Below, one piece after another: positions 26,066-34,655 of a stretch of DNA of 64,000 nucleotides. Numbering within the stretch: position 1 is the first letter of the stretch; every line of letters starts with the position of its first letter. The DNA comes from Aurantimonas endophytica (lineage in GTDB: Bacteria; Pseudomonadota; Alphaproteobacteria; Rhizobiales; Rhizobiaceae), in NCBI RefSeq assembly GCF_014196845.1, contig NZ_JACIEM010000001.1, positions 992,001 to 1,056,000 of the forward strand, given 5' to 3'. Under the pieces are notes generated by a model. The model worked only from the letters and a program-made list of their open reading frames with translations. It did no database searches and was not told where the DNA came from. Made by a program: the position numbers and the translations under genes.

Positions 26066-27391
26066 ATGTGGAAGCCGCAACTCGAAATTGGCAACATCCG
26101 CTTCAGGCAGATCGTCGACCAGCTGGCCACCGACATCGCATCCGGCATGCTGCAGGCCGGTGATCGCCTTCCGCCGCAGCGCGAACTGGCGACGAGCCTC
26201 AACGTCAAGCTCTCGACGGTCAGCCGCGCCTACCAGGAGGCGGCCCGCCAGCGACTGGTCGGCGGTGAGGTCGGGCGGGGGACCTACGTTCTCGGGCCGG
26301 GCACCGATGCGAACATGTTCGCTTCGCGACCACCCGCGCCGCCGGTGTACGATCTGTCGACGGCGGTTCCGGCTTCGCCGCCCGGGGATGAAGCGTTGGC
26401 CGCCGCGCTTGCGGGCCTGACGCCGCGCGATCATGCGGATCTTGCCGGTTACCCGCCGCCGCGCCTGATCGAGCGGACCCGCCGCGCCATCGGCGACTGG
26501 TTGACGTGGCGAGGCTTGGAGCGGCGACCACAGATCATCGTTCCCTGCGCAGGGGCACATGCCGCGTTGCAGGCGCTGCTCCTCGAGAAGACACGTCCCG
26601 GCGACCCGATCCTCGTCGAATCGTTCACCTTTCCCGGGATTAAGATCCTGGCCAAGCAGCTGCGCCTCCGTCTGGTTCCGGTGGAGCAGGATGGCGAGGG
26701 GGTGACGCCCGAGGGTCTGGACGCTGCAGCCGGAGGCTCGGCCGCGCGGATCGCCATCCTCGTGCCCACCCTGCAGAACCCAACCGGGGCCGTGATGAGC
26801 GAGCAGCGCCGGCGGGCGGTGGCGGCTGTCGCCGTTCGCCACGACCTGACCGTGGTCGAGGACGACGTCTACGGCCCGTTGGGCGCCCTGCCGCCCCTGT
26901 CGCGAGATCTTGGTCCCCGCGGCGTCATCGTCTCCGGCCTGTCCCAGTCAGTGCTTCCGGGCCTGCGCTTCGGCTTCGTCGCCGGCGACGACCGAAGCCT
27001 GGAGAAGCTGCAGGACAGCCTGCATCTGACGACATGGCTGATGGCTCCTTTCTCGATGCTGATCGGTTCCAACTGGATTGACAACGGATTCGCCCAGACG
27101 CGCGTCGAGTGGCAGCGTGCGGAGATCGCCGCGCGCTGGCGCCAGATGCTCGCCATGCTCGGGCCGACCGCCCAGCCGCCGGCCCCGCACGCATGGTTGC
27201 AGGTCGAGGGCGATCCGGACGAGATGGTCTTGCGCTGCCGGGCCGCCGGGGTGGGCGTCGTTTCCGCCGGCACGTTTGCCGCCGGCCGCAAATCGATCGC
27301 CCGAATTCGAATCTGCCTCACCGCCGCAGCGACCCGCAACGACCTCGCCGAGGCGCTCCGGATCCTGGCCGTCCTCGGCGTTCGCACCTGA
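26066..27391 (+). CDS. MocR-type GntR regulator with aminotransferase-like domain lacking the PLP lysine
   Basis: The 441-aa protein has a GntR winged helix (about 10-78, LPPQRELATSLNVKLSTVSRAY) and a fold-type I aminotransferase domain (about 95-435). TLQNPTG (about 235-241) and VEDDVYG (about 264-270) are conserved PLP-site motifs. The Schiff-base motif normally reads S-x-S-K-x-x-x-P-x-x-R; here it reads GLSQSVLPGLRFG, placing Gln294 at the Lys position (codon CAG, 26945-26947). MocR proteins regulate vitamin B6, GABA or taurine genes. No target is obvious: bchP lies upstream and an ATP-grasp gene downstream. It may bind PLP non-covalently or use another ligand. Confidence 0.88.
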   Translation: MWKPQLEIGNIRFRQIVDQLATDIASGMLQAGDRLPPQRELATSLNVKLSTVSRAYQEAARQRLVGGEVGRGTYVLGPGTDANMFASRPPAPPVYDLSTAVPASPPGDEALAAALAGLTPRDHADLAGYPPPRLIERTRRAIGDWLTWRGLERRPQIIVPCAGAHAALQALLLEKTRPGDPILVESFTFPGIKILAKQLRLRLVPVEQDGEGVTPEGLDAAAGGSAARIAILVPTLQNPTGAVMSEQRRRAVAAVAVRHDLTVVEDDVYGPLGALPPLSRDLGPRGVIVSGLSQSVLPGLRFGFVAGDDRSLEKLQDSLHLTTWLMAPFSMLIGSNWIDNGFAQTRVEWQRAEIAARWRQMLAMLGPTAQPPAPHAWLQVEGDPDEMVLRCRAAGVGVVSAGTFAAGRKSIARIRICLTAAATRNDLAEALRILAVLGVRT

Positions 27392-27546
27392 GTACGGGGG
27401 ATCGGTCGCTACATGCCTGCAGCCGCGGCAATTGCGGCACCAGGCTGCGCAATGGCGAGGCAATCGGCAACCCGTTCTTTGGAAAGGCTTGCTTTTCCGG
27501 GGCTCCGCTTTCTCTTTAGGCTGAGTGAACGATCTGGGGGACAACG

Positions 27547-28959
27547 GTGAAGCCATTCGACGACATGCTGCTGGCTGACGGGACGGTCCGTCAGCCCTAT
27601 CGACGCTTTCACGAATGGTTCTGTGCCCAGAACACCGAGGAACTCGGCGCCAAGGCGCACGAGGCGGAGGAGTTCTTCCGCCGCACCGGTATCACCTTCA
27701 ATGTCTATGGCGACGAGGAGGCGGCAGAGCGGCTGATCCCCTTCGATCTCGTGCCCCGAATCATCGCCAAGGCGGAGTGGGATCGTCTGGCCGAAGGCAT
27801 CGAGCAGCGCGTCCAGGCCCTCAACGCCTTCCTCGACGACATCTACCATGACCAGGAGATCATCAAGGCCGGCAAGCTGCCGCAGAGCCTGATCACCGGC
27901 AACGAGGCCTATCTGCCCGAGATGGAGGGATTCCGCCCGCCTGGCGGCGTCTACACCCACATCATCGGCACCGACATCGTCCAGGTTGCCGAGAACGAGT
28001 TCTACGTGCTCGAGGACAATGCCCGCACCCCGTCCGGCGTCTCGTACATGATCGAGAACCGCGAGACGATGATGCAGATGTTCCCCGAGCTGTTCGCGCA
28101 GAACCGCGTGCGACCGGTCGAGACCTACCCGCATCACCTGCGCCGCTCGCTGGCCGCGGTCGCGCCGCCCGCCTGCAAGGACAAGCCGGTGGTTGCCGTG
28201 CTCACCCCCGGCATCCACAACTCGGCCTATTACGAGCACGCCTTCCTGGCAGACCAGATGGGTGTCGAGCTCATCGAGGGTTCCGACGTCCGGGAGATCG
28301 GCGGACGCATCCAGATGCGCACCACCGAGGGTTACACGCCGATCGACGTGCTCTATCGCCGGGTCGACGACGCCTATCTGGATCCGAAGGCCTTCCGGCC
28401 GGACTCGGTGCTCGGCATACCGGGCATCATGGAAGTCTACCGCAATGGCGGCATCACCATCGCCAATGCCCCGGGGACGGGTATCGCCGACGACAAGGCG
28501 ATCTATTCCTACATGCCGGAGATCGTCGAGTTCTATACCGGCCGCAAGGCGCTGCTGGAGAACGTGCCCACCTGGCGCTGCGCCGACGAGGACAGCCTCG
28601 CCTACGTGCTCGAGCACCTGGCGGAACTGGTGGTGAAGGAGGTGCACGGCTCGGGCGGCTACGGCATGCTGGTCGGCCCTGCGTCGACCAAGGCCGAATG
28701 CGCGGAGTTCGCCGCCAAGCTTCGCGAACGTCCGGGCAACTACATCGCCCAGCCGACGCTGGCGCTGTCCACCGTGCCGATCCTGACCGACCAGGGATTG
28801 TCGCCGCGCCACGTCGATCTCAGGCCGTTCGTCCTCGTCTCCGACACGATCCACATCATCCCGGGCGGGCTGACCCGGGTCGCACTGAAGGAGGGCTCCC
28901 TCGTGGTGAATTCGAGCCAGGGTGGCGGCACCAAGGACACCTGGGTCCTGCGGGATTGA
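27547..28959 (+). CDS. Circularly permuted ATP-grasp type 2 protein (COG2308, DUF404/DUF407)
   Basis: The 470-aa product is a predicted amidoligase of the circularly permuted ATP-grasp group. Recognisable stretches are FPFD-like IPFDLVPR near the N terminus, TPSGVSYMIENR, the DDKAIYSYMPEIV segment and VVKEVHGSGGYGM near the ATP site. The start is GTG at 27547 preceded by TGGGGGA. With the alpha-E gene 58 nt downstream and the Anbu gene beyond, it forms a known genomic association predicted to make and cleave a small peptide-like product; the substrate is unknown. Confidence 0.92.
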   Translation: MKPFDDMLLADGTVRQPYRRFHEWFCAQNTEELGAKAHEAEEFFRRTGITFNVYGDEEAAERLIPFDLVPRIIAKAEWDRLAEGIEQRVQALNAFLDDIYHDQEIIKAGKLPQSLITGNEAYLPEMEGFRPPGGVYTHIIGTDIVQVAENEFYVLEDNARTPSGVSYMIENRETMMQMFPELFAQNRVRPVETYPHHLRRSLAAVAPPACKDKPVVAVLTPGIHNSAYYEHAFLADQMGVELIEGSDVREIGGRIQMRTTEGYTPIDVLYRRVDDAYLDPKAFRPDSVLGIPGIMEVYRNGGITIANAPGTGIADDKAIYSYMPEIVEFYTGRKALLENVPTWRCADEDSLAYVLEHLAELVVKEVHGSGGYGMLVGPASTKAECAEFAAKLRERPGNYIAQPTLALSTVPILTDQGLSPRHVDLRPFVLVSDTIHIIPGGLTRVALKEGSLVVNSSQGGGTKDTWVLRD

Positions 28960-29017
28960 GGCCGATCCGATGACCGCGATGTCGACCGACCATTCCATCC
29001 TGCTGAGGCTCTAGATC

Positions 29018-29965
29018 ATGGCTCTTCTCGGACGTACCGCCAACGGGCTGTTCTGGATGTTCCGCTACATTGAGCGCGCCGACAACATGGCGCGCCTGGT
29101 GGAGGCGGGCCTGCGCATCTCGCTCACCAACCTTTCCGCCGAACCGGACGAGTGGCAATCCGTATTGGTCTCGGCCGGTGTCGAGCACGCCTATCTGGAG
29201 AAATACGACGATTTCGACGCCGACTCGGTGATCGACTTCCTGCTGCGCGACCGCGACAATCCTTCGAGCATCCGCTCCTGCTTCGACACGGCGCGAAGCA
29301 ACGGCCGCATGGTGCGCACCGCCCTCACCCGCGACCTCTGGGAAACCGTCAACGAGAGCTGGCTGATCGTGAAGCAGCGCCTGGTCGGGCCGGTCAGCCA
29401 GCGCGAACTGCCGGCGGTGCTGGACATGGTCAAGCGCCAGTCGGCGCTGATCCGGGGTGCCTTCTATGGCACCATGCTGCGCAACGAGATCTTCGACTTC
29501 TGCAATGCCGGGTCCTTCGTGGAACGGGCCGACAACACGGCACGGATCCTCGACGTGAAATACTGGGTGCTGCTGCCCGAGCATTCCTCGGTCGGCTCGC
29601 CGCTCGACAATTTCCACTGGGTCTCGATCCTGCGCTCTGTCTCGGCGCATCGCTCCTACGCATGGGAGTACAACAATGACTACCAGGCGACGAGCATCAT
29701 CGACTTCCTGATGCTGAACCGGCGGATGCCCCGCTCGCTCGCCTATTGCTACAAGGCGCTGGAAGAGAGCCTGACCTATCTCAACCGCAACCACGAATCC
29801 CACCACCCCTGCCACCTGACCGCCGCCGGGCTCAACCGACGCTTCGCCGAGACGTCGGTCCAGGAGATCATCGATGGCGGGCTGCACGAGTTTCTCGAGA
29901 GCTTCATCGTCGAGAACAACCGCCTCGCCGTGGAGATCGCCAAGAGCTACCGCTTCTATCCCTGA
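29018..29965 (+). CDS. Alpha-E domain protein (COG2307)
   Basis: This 315-aa all-helical protein begins with the characteristic LLGRTANGLFWMFRYIERADNMAR pattern (in parts: LLGRTANGLFWMFRY, IERADNMARL), repeated at AGSFVERADNTARILDVKYW. The family almost always accompanies COG2308 ATP-grasp genes and is predicted to act with them as a peptide-ligase partner or scaffold. No signal peptide or membrane span is visible. GAGG precedes the ATG. Confidence 0.92.
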   Translation: MALLGRTANGLFWMFRYIERADNMARLVEAGLRISLTNLSAEPDEWQSVLVSAGVEHAYLEKYDDFDADSVIDFLLRDRDNPSSIRSCFDTARSNGRMVRTALTRDLWETVNESWLIVKQRLVGPVSQRELPAVLDMVKRQSALIRGAFYGTMLRNEIFDFCNAGSFVERADNTARILDVKYWVLLPEHSSVGSPLDNFHWVSILRSVSAHRSYAWEYNNDYQATSIIDFLMLNRRMPRSLAYCYKALEESLTYLNRNHESHHPCHLTAAGLNRRFAETSVQEIIDGGLHEFLESFIVENNRLAVEIAKSYRFYP

Positions 29966-30128
29966 CGCAACGGATTGCTCTTCGCAGGCCTTGCCGAGGC
30001 AAATCGTCCTGATTGCGGTGAAGATCGCGGGAATCGGTTCGCCAGCGATTGCGGGTTCAGCCGCATCGTCTAATGATCCCCCGGCGCGAAGCGGCGAGTC
30101 CGGCGCGATTCGGGGGTATCGAAAAGCG

Positions 30129-30860
30129 ATGACGTACTGCGTCGGTCTCTCCGTCGACCAGGGCCTGGTCTTCATGTCCGACAGCCGCACCAATGCCGGT
30201 GTCGACAATATCTCCGTCGTGTCGAAGATGAAGGTCTGGGAAGTGCCGGGCGAGCGCTTCCTGTGCCTGCTCAGCGCCGGTAACCTCGCGACGACACAGG
30301 CGACGATCTCGCTGCTCGACGAGCGCGGCCTAGCGCCGGCCGAGCGCAACCCGTCGATCCTCACCCAGCCCTCGATGTTCCAGACCGCCAAGCTCGTCGG
30401 CGAGACCGTCAAGGAGGTGATCTCCTATACGACGCCCGCCGGCCAGTCGGCCGACGCGATGTTCTCGGGCTCGTTCATCCTCGGCGGCCAGATCAAGGGC
30501 GGCAAGCCGCGGATCTTCCTGATCTATCCGCAGGGCAACTTCATCGAGGCCGGCGTCGACAATCCGTTCTTCCAGATCGGCGAGCATAAATACGGCCGGC
30601 CGATCATCATCCGCACCTACGATCCGAAGATGTCGCTGGAGGAATGCGCCAAGCTGCTGCTGGTCTCCTTCGACTCGACGATCCGCTCGAACCTCTCCGT
30701 CGGCCTGCCGATCGACATGCAGTTCTACGAGGCGGACAGCCTGAAGGCCGGTTACAAGCGCCGCTTCGACAAGAACGATCCCTATTACCAGACGATCTCA
30801 GAGGGCTGGTCGGACGCCCTGAAGAGCGCCTTCGACGCGTTGCCGCCCTTCGAGCGCTGA
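30129..30860 (+). CDS. Anbu (bacterial proteasome homologue, COG3484)
   Basis: The 243-aa product is the Anbu peptidase, an Ntn-hydrolase related to HslV and proteasome beta subunits. It starts MTYCVGLSVDQGLVFMSDSRTN (parts: MTYCVGLSVDQG and LVFMSDSRTN); Met removal would expose Thr as the N-terminal nucleophile. Family stretches SADAMFSGSFILGGQIKGG and YGRPIIIRTYDPKMSL are present. Length is normal. In most genomes a transglutaminase gene separates alpha-E and Anbu; here the 163-nt gap holds none. The longer frame upstream has no ribosome site and was not used. Substrate unknown. Confidence 0.92.
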   Translation: MTYCVGLSVDQGLVFMSDSRTNAGVDNISVVSKMKVWEVPGERFLCLLSAGNLATTQATISLLDERGLAPAERNPSILTQPSMFQTAKLVGETVKEVISYTTPAGQSADAMFSGSFILGGQIKGGKPRIFLIYPQGNFIEAGVDNPFFQIGEHKYGRPIIIRTYDPKMSLEECAKLLLVSFDSTIRSNLSVGLPIDMQFYEADSLKAGYKRRFDKNDPYYQTISEGWSDALKSAFDALPPFER

Positions 30861-30887
30861 CACGGCATAAAACGCGAGGACCCGAGC

Positions 30888-31502
30888 ATGGCGACAACCC
30901 TCCTGCGCACGCTTGCCGATCTCGAGGCCGTCTACGGCGAGCCGGTTCGCGGTTCGCTGATGAAGGAAATCGACCACCTCTCGCCGCACTACCGGGCCTT
31001 CGTCGAGCACGCGCCCTTCGTGCTGGTGGCGAGCGCGGGTCCGGGCGGCCTCGACTGCTCGCCGCGCGGCGACGCGCCCGGCTTCGTTACCGTCGCCGAC
31101 GAGCGGACGCTGTTGCTACCCGACCGGCGCGGCAACAACCGGGTGGACACGCTGCGCAACGTCGTCGAGGACCCGCGTGTCGCACTTCTGTTCCTGGTCC
31201 CCGGCGTCGGCGAGACGCTGCGGGTCAACGGAACGGCGGAGATCGACGTCGATCCAGAACTGCTGGCGAGCTTCGCCGTTCAGGGCAAGGCGCCCCGCTC
31301 CGTGCTGCGGGTGCATGTCGAGCGCGTCTATTTCCAGTGCCAGAAGGCGCTTGCGCGCTCCCGTCTCTGGGAGCCCGAGTCGCGGATCGAGCGGAGCCAG
31401 CTGCCCAGCACCGGCGAGATCCTCGCCGCGCTCGACCGCGAAGTGGACGCGGCGGCCTACGACGCCGCCTATCCCGAGCGCATGCGCCAGACGATCTACT
31501 GA
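30888..31502 (+). CDS. PNPOx-like FMN-binding flavoprotein
   Basis: The 204-aa protein has the split-barrel fold of the pyridoxamine-phosphate-oxidase-like family (MSMEG_1061 type). SPRGDAPGFV, LPDRRGNNRVDTLRNVVEDPRVALLFLVPG (cited as LPDRRGNNR and NVVEDPRVALLF) and HVERVYFQCQKALARS are typical. Such proteins bind FMN or F420 and are oxidoreductases of unknown physiological role. It starts 27 nt after the Anbu gene, probably by co-location rather than function. A weak GAGGACCCGAGC precedes the ATG. Confidence 0.85.
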   Translation: MATTLLRTLADLEAVYGEPVRGSLMKEIDHLSPHYRAFVEHAPFVLVASAGPGGLDCSPRGDAPGFVTVADERTLLLPDRRGNNRVDTLRNVVEDPRVALLFLVPGVGETLRVNGTAEIDVDPELLASFAVQGKAPRSVLRVHVERVYFQCQKALARSRLWEPESRIERSQLPSTGEILAALDREVDAAAYDAAYPERMRQTIY

Positions 31503-31533
31503 TCAGCGCCAGACGACCGGGCAGACGAAACCC

Positions 31534-31896
31534 TCACGGCTCCCGCCGCAGCCCCTTCGCTGCCAGTTCGTCGAGATAGGTCTGCCAGCGCTGCGCCGCG
31601 TCGCGGGCAAGCTCCGCGAGATAGCTCCAGGAATAGATGCCGCTGTCGTGGCGGTCGTCGAACACGATGCGCACGGCGTAGCGGCCGATCGGTCGGACGT
31701 CGGTGATCCGCACGTCGCGCTTGCCGCCGATCGTCTTGCGCTGTTCCGGCGAATGGCCCTGCACCTCCGCCGACGGCGACATCACCCGCAGCATCTCGGC
31801 CGAAAGCTCGTCCCGAGCGCCGCCCGGCTGGACCAGGATGAGGGTCTGGCGGTCGGGGCTGACGCGGATTTCCTCGGGGGGTACAGATGCGTTCAT
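31534..31896 (-). CDS. DUF971 (gamma-butyrobetaine hydroxylase-like N-terminal) protein
   Basis: The 120-aa protein matches the DUF971 family: an acidic start ([12 protein letters not shown]), then [20 protein letters not shown] and [23 protein letters not shown] (cited in part: [12 protein letters not shown]). Stand-alone DUF971 proteins are linked to metal or Fe-S maturation in some bacteria. The ATG at 31896 is preceded by GAGGACC; the longer frame upstream enters moaA's promoter region. It is divergent from moaA, 116 nt apart. Confidence 0.85.
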   Translation of the reverse strand: MNASVPPEEIRVSPDRQTLILVQPGGARDELSAEMLRVMSPSAEVQGHSPEQRKTIGGKRDVRITDVRPIGRYAVRIVFDDRHDSGIYSWSYLAELARDAAQRWQTYLDELAAKGLRREP

Positions 31897-32012
31897 CGCG
31901 GATGCGGTCCTCTCGTATGCGCTTCGGCTTTTCGCCGGTGTGCCGGCTTTGTGTGTCGGCGACTGCGGTTGGCGGCTTGACCCGGCGTGACGGGGCTTCC
32001 ACATTCGGGGCA

Positions 32013-33056
32013 ATGGATATCACCCGCCTCCTCGACCCCGTCGCCCCGGCCTCCTTCGGATCGGAAATGATCGATCCGTTCGGCCGCAGTATCACCTATC
32101 TGCGGGTTTCGGTCACCGATCGCTGCGATTTCCGCTGTGTCTACTGCATGGCCGAGGACATGACGTTCCTGCCGAAGCGGGACCTCCTGTCGCTGGAGGA
32201 ACTCGACCGGCTGGCCAGCTGCTTCGTCGAGAAGGGCGTCAAGCGCCTGCGACTCACCGGTGGCGAACCGCTGGTGCGCAAGAACATCATGCACCTGATC
32301 CGCTCGCTGTCTCGGCATCTGGAGAGTGGCGCGCTGGAAGAGCTGACGCTGACCACCAATGGTTCGCAGCTCGCGCGCTTCGCGCCGGAGCTTGCCGATT
32401 GCGGCGTCAGGCGGCTCAACGTCTCGCTCGACACGCTCGACCCGGACAAGTTCCGCCAGATCACCCGCTGGGGCGAACTCGACAAGGTGATGGCAGGGAT
32501 CAGGGCCGCGCAGGCCGTTGGGATCCGCGTCAAGCTCAATGCCGTTGCGCTGAAAGGCTTCAACGAAGGCGAGATACCCTCGATGATCGAGTGGGCGCAT
32601 GGCGAGGGTATCGACTTCACCCTCATCGAGACCATGCCGCTGGGCGAGATCGACGAGGACCGCACCGACCAGTATCTGCCGCTCAGCAAGGTCCGCGCCG
32701 ACCTCGCGGATCGCTGGACGCTGCGCGATATTCCCTACCGGACGGGCGGGCCAGCCCGCTATGTGGAAGTCGCCGAGACCGGCGGTCGCCTCGGCTTCAT
32801 CACGCCGATGACCCACAATTTCTGCGAAAGCTGCAACCGCGTCCGCATCACCTGCACCGGAACGCTGTTCATGTGTCTCGGGCAGGAGGATGCCGCCGAC
32901 CTTCGTGCGCCGCTGCGCGCCTCGGAAGGGAACGAATTGCTCTCAAATGCCATTGACGAGGCGATCGGCCGCAAGCCGAAGGGCCATGACTTCGTCATCG
33001 ACCGCACGACGCGGAAACCTTCGGTCTCACGGCACATGAGCGTGACCGGAGGATAA
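32013..33056 (+). CDS. moaA: GTP 3',8-cyclase (molybdenum cofactor synthesis)
   Basis: MoaA (347 aa) is the radical-SAM enzyme that rearranges GTP in the first step of molybdopterin synthesis, with MoaC. The N-terminal cluster motif C-x3-C-x2-C (C38, C42, C45 in RCDFRCVYC) and the C-terminal cluster ([18 protein letters not shown], about 270-290) are present, and the protein ends in the conserved -GG. ATG 32013 gives [10 protein letters not shown]; no strong ribosome site is visible. No other moa gene is nearby. Confidence 0.96.
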   Translation: MDITRLLDPVAPASFGSEMIDPFGRSITYLRVSVTDRCDFRCVYCMAEDMTFLPKRDLLSLEELDRLASCFVEKGVKRLRLTGGEPLVRKNIMHLIRSLSRHLESGALEELTLTTNGSQLARFAPELADCGVRRLNVSLDTLDPDKFRQITRWGELDKVMAGIRAAQAVGIRVKLNAVALKGFNEGEIPSMIEWAHGEGIDFTLIETMPLGEIDEDRTDQYLPLSKVRADLADRWTLRDIPYRTGGPARYVEVAETGGRLGFITPMTHNFCESCNRVRITCTGTLFMCLGQEDAADLRAPLRASEGNELLSNAIDEAIGRKPKGHDFVIDRTTRKPSVSRHMSVTGG

Positions 33057-33060
33057 TCCC

Positions 33061-33540
33061 GTGGGATATCGACGACTGTCTCTGGCGGCGGCCGGACTGG
33101 CCCTCGCCTTCACTGCTGCAGCACCTGCGCTGGCAGATGACGTGACCTATCGCAACGAACGCTTCGGGACGACCGCCACCTTCCCGGCCGAGTTGTTTCC
33201 GGACCCGTTGCCGGCGCCGACGAATGGCGACGGCCTCGGCTGGACCTCGCCGGAAGGCGCGGAAATCTTCATCTACGCCCGTCCCCGCCAGGAAGGCGAA
33301 ACGCCGCGGACCGTGGTGCGCGACCGCGGCTCGGTCGACGACGTCACCTATGATCGCTCCGGACGGCGATGGGTGGTGGTGTCCGGCTACCGGGACGGTC
33401 GCATCTTCTACGAGCGCTACATCTTCCGCGGCGACCTCGTGCATTCCGTGTCGATCCGCTATCCGGAAGCGCTTCGCGCCACCTACGATCCGCTCGTCGG
33501 TCCGGTGACGATGTCGCTGCGCGGACCGTCCAGCGGCTGA
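33061..33540 (+). CDS. Secreted protein of unknown function
   Basis: The 159-aa product starts at GTG 33061, 4 nt after moaA. It has a typical signal peptide (RRLSLAAAGLALAFTAAAPALA, cleavage after ALA near residue 25; cited as ALAFTAAAPALA). The mature part, about 135 residues with alternating charged and aromatic residues (VTYRNERFGTTATFP, YDRSGRRWVVVSGY), looks like a small beta-rich periplasmic domain. I do not recognise the family. Proximity to moaA suggests co-transcription only. Confidence 0.75.
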   Translation: MGYRRLSLAAAGLALAFTAAAPALADDVTYRNERFGTTATFPAELFPDPLPAPTNGDGLGWTSPEGAEIFIYARPRQEGETPRTVVRDRGSVDDVTYDRSGRRWVVVSGYRDGRIFYERYIFRGDLVHSVSIRYPEALRATYDPLVGPVTMSLRGPSSG

Positions 33541-33685
33541 CCGCCCCCTCGCCCCGCGAAAGCCCGGACCGGGACGGGACTTGAAAGATCGAGCGGCGCG
33601 CAACCGCATTCTGGCCTCGCCAAGCGGCAGGGGTGAGCGTAAGGGAGACTGATCGTCCCTTCCGCAGTTTTCCCTGGCCGCCTCC

Positions 33686-34582
33686 TTGTACAGCGACAAC
33701 ATCCGCGCCGCCCTGTTCATGCTGCTGGCCATGGCGGGCTTCGTCATCAACGACACATTCGTCAAGATCGCCTCGGCGGATGTCTCGCCGGCGCAGATCA
33801 TGGCGATACGCGGCGTTGCGGCTTCGCTGTTCCTCTACATCCTCGCCTGGAAGCTGCGCGCGCTGCGGCCGATGCGGCTGGCGCTGTCGCCGCGGCTGCT
33901 GCTGCGCACCGCCGCCGACATCCTAGCAACGCTTTCCTATATCACCGCCCTCGGCCAGATGCCGATCGCCAACGCCTCGGCCATTTTCCAGGCGCTACCG
34001 CTGACCGTCACGCTGGGGGCCGCCTTGTTCCTCGGCGAACCGGTCGGCTGGCGGCGCTGGACGGCAATCGCCGTCGGCTTCATCGGGGTAATGATCATCG
34101 TGCGGCCCGGCACGGAGGGGTTCACGATCTACTCCGTCGCCGTGCTTGCCTCGGTGGTCTTTGCCGCGGTCCGCGATCTCTCCACCCGCCGCATGGACAA
34201 GGCGGTCCCGTCGATCTTCATCGCTCTGGTGACCTCCATAGCGGTCTCCCTGGTCGGCTGGCTGCTGCTGCCTTTCTCCGGCGGCTGGCAGCCCGTCTCC
34301 ACCTCGCTCCTCGTCACCCTCTGCTGCGCTGCGGCCGCGATAGCCGTCGGCTACATCTTCATCGTCCAGGCGATGCGAACCGGGGACATGGGTTTCGTGG
34401 CGCCATTCCGCTACTCGATCCTGCTCTATGCGCTGCTGCTCGGCTATCTGGTATTCGGCGACCTGCCTGCGCCGCTGACCCTGCTCGGCGCGGCCATCGT
34501 GGTGGCGAGCGGCCTCTATACGCTGTATCGCGAGCGGCTGCGCGGCGTGGTCGAGGTCCCGCCGACCCAGCAGGTGCATTGA
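33686..34582 (+). CDS. DMT-superfamily (EamA) exporter
   Basis: The 298-aa membrane protein has ten predicted spans in two EamA halves, with LFLGEPVGWRRWTAIAVGFIGVMIIVRPG (cited as FLGEPVGWRRW and GFIGVMIIVRPG) as the signature. Family members export amino acids or other metabolites; the substrate cannot be told. The start is uncertain: TTG at 33686 or ATG at 33719 inside the first helix. The gene stands alone between the secreted-protein gene and an MFS gene. Confidence 0.88.
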   Translation: MYSDNIRAALFMLLAMAGFVINDTFVKIASADVSPAQIMAIRGVAASLFLYILAWKLRALRPMRLALSPRLLLRTAADILATLSYITALGQMPIANASAIFQALPLTVTLGAALFLGEPVGWRRWTAIAVGFIGVMIIVRPGTEGFTIYSVAVLASVVFAAVRDLSTRRMDKAVPSIFIALVTSIAVSLVGWLLLPFSGGWQPVSTSLLVTLCCAAAAIAVGYIFIVQAMRTGDMGFVAPFRYSILLYALLLGYLVFGDLPAPLTLLGAAIVVASGLYTLYRERLRGVVEVPPTQQVH

Positions 34583-34655
34583 TGATGTTCGCTGCCCCCC
34601 TGCCGGGGCGCTTCAGCCGTTCTGCGTTGCCGCACGATCCCGCAGGGAAGTCCCC

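Noticed and set aside
29966-30128. Possible transglutaminase between alpha-E and Anbu genes
   Set aside because: Only 163 nt and no supported frame; gene is absent here.
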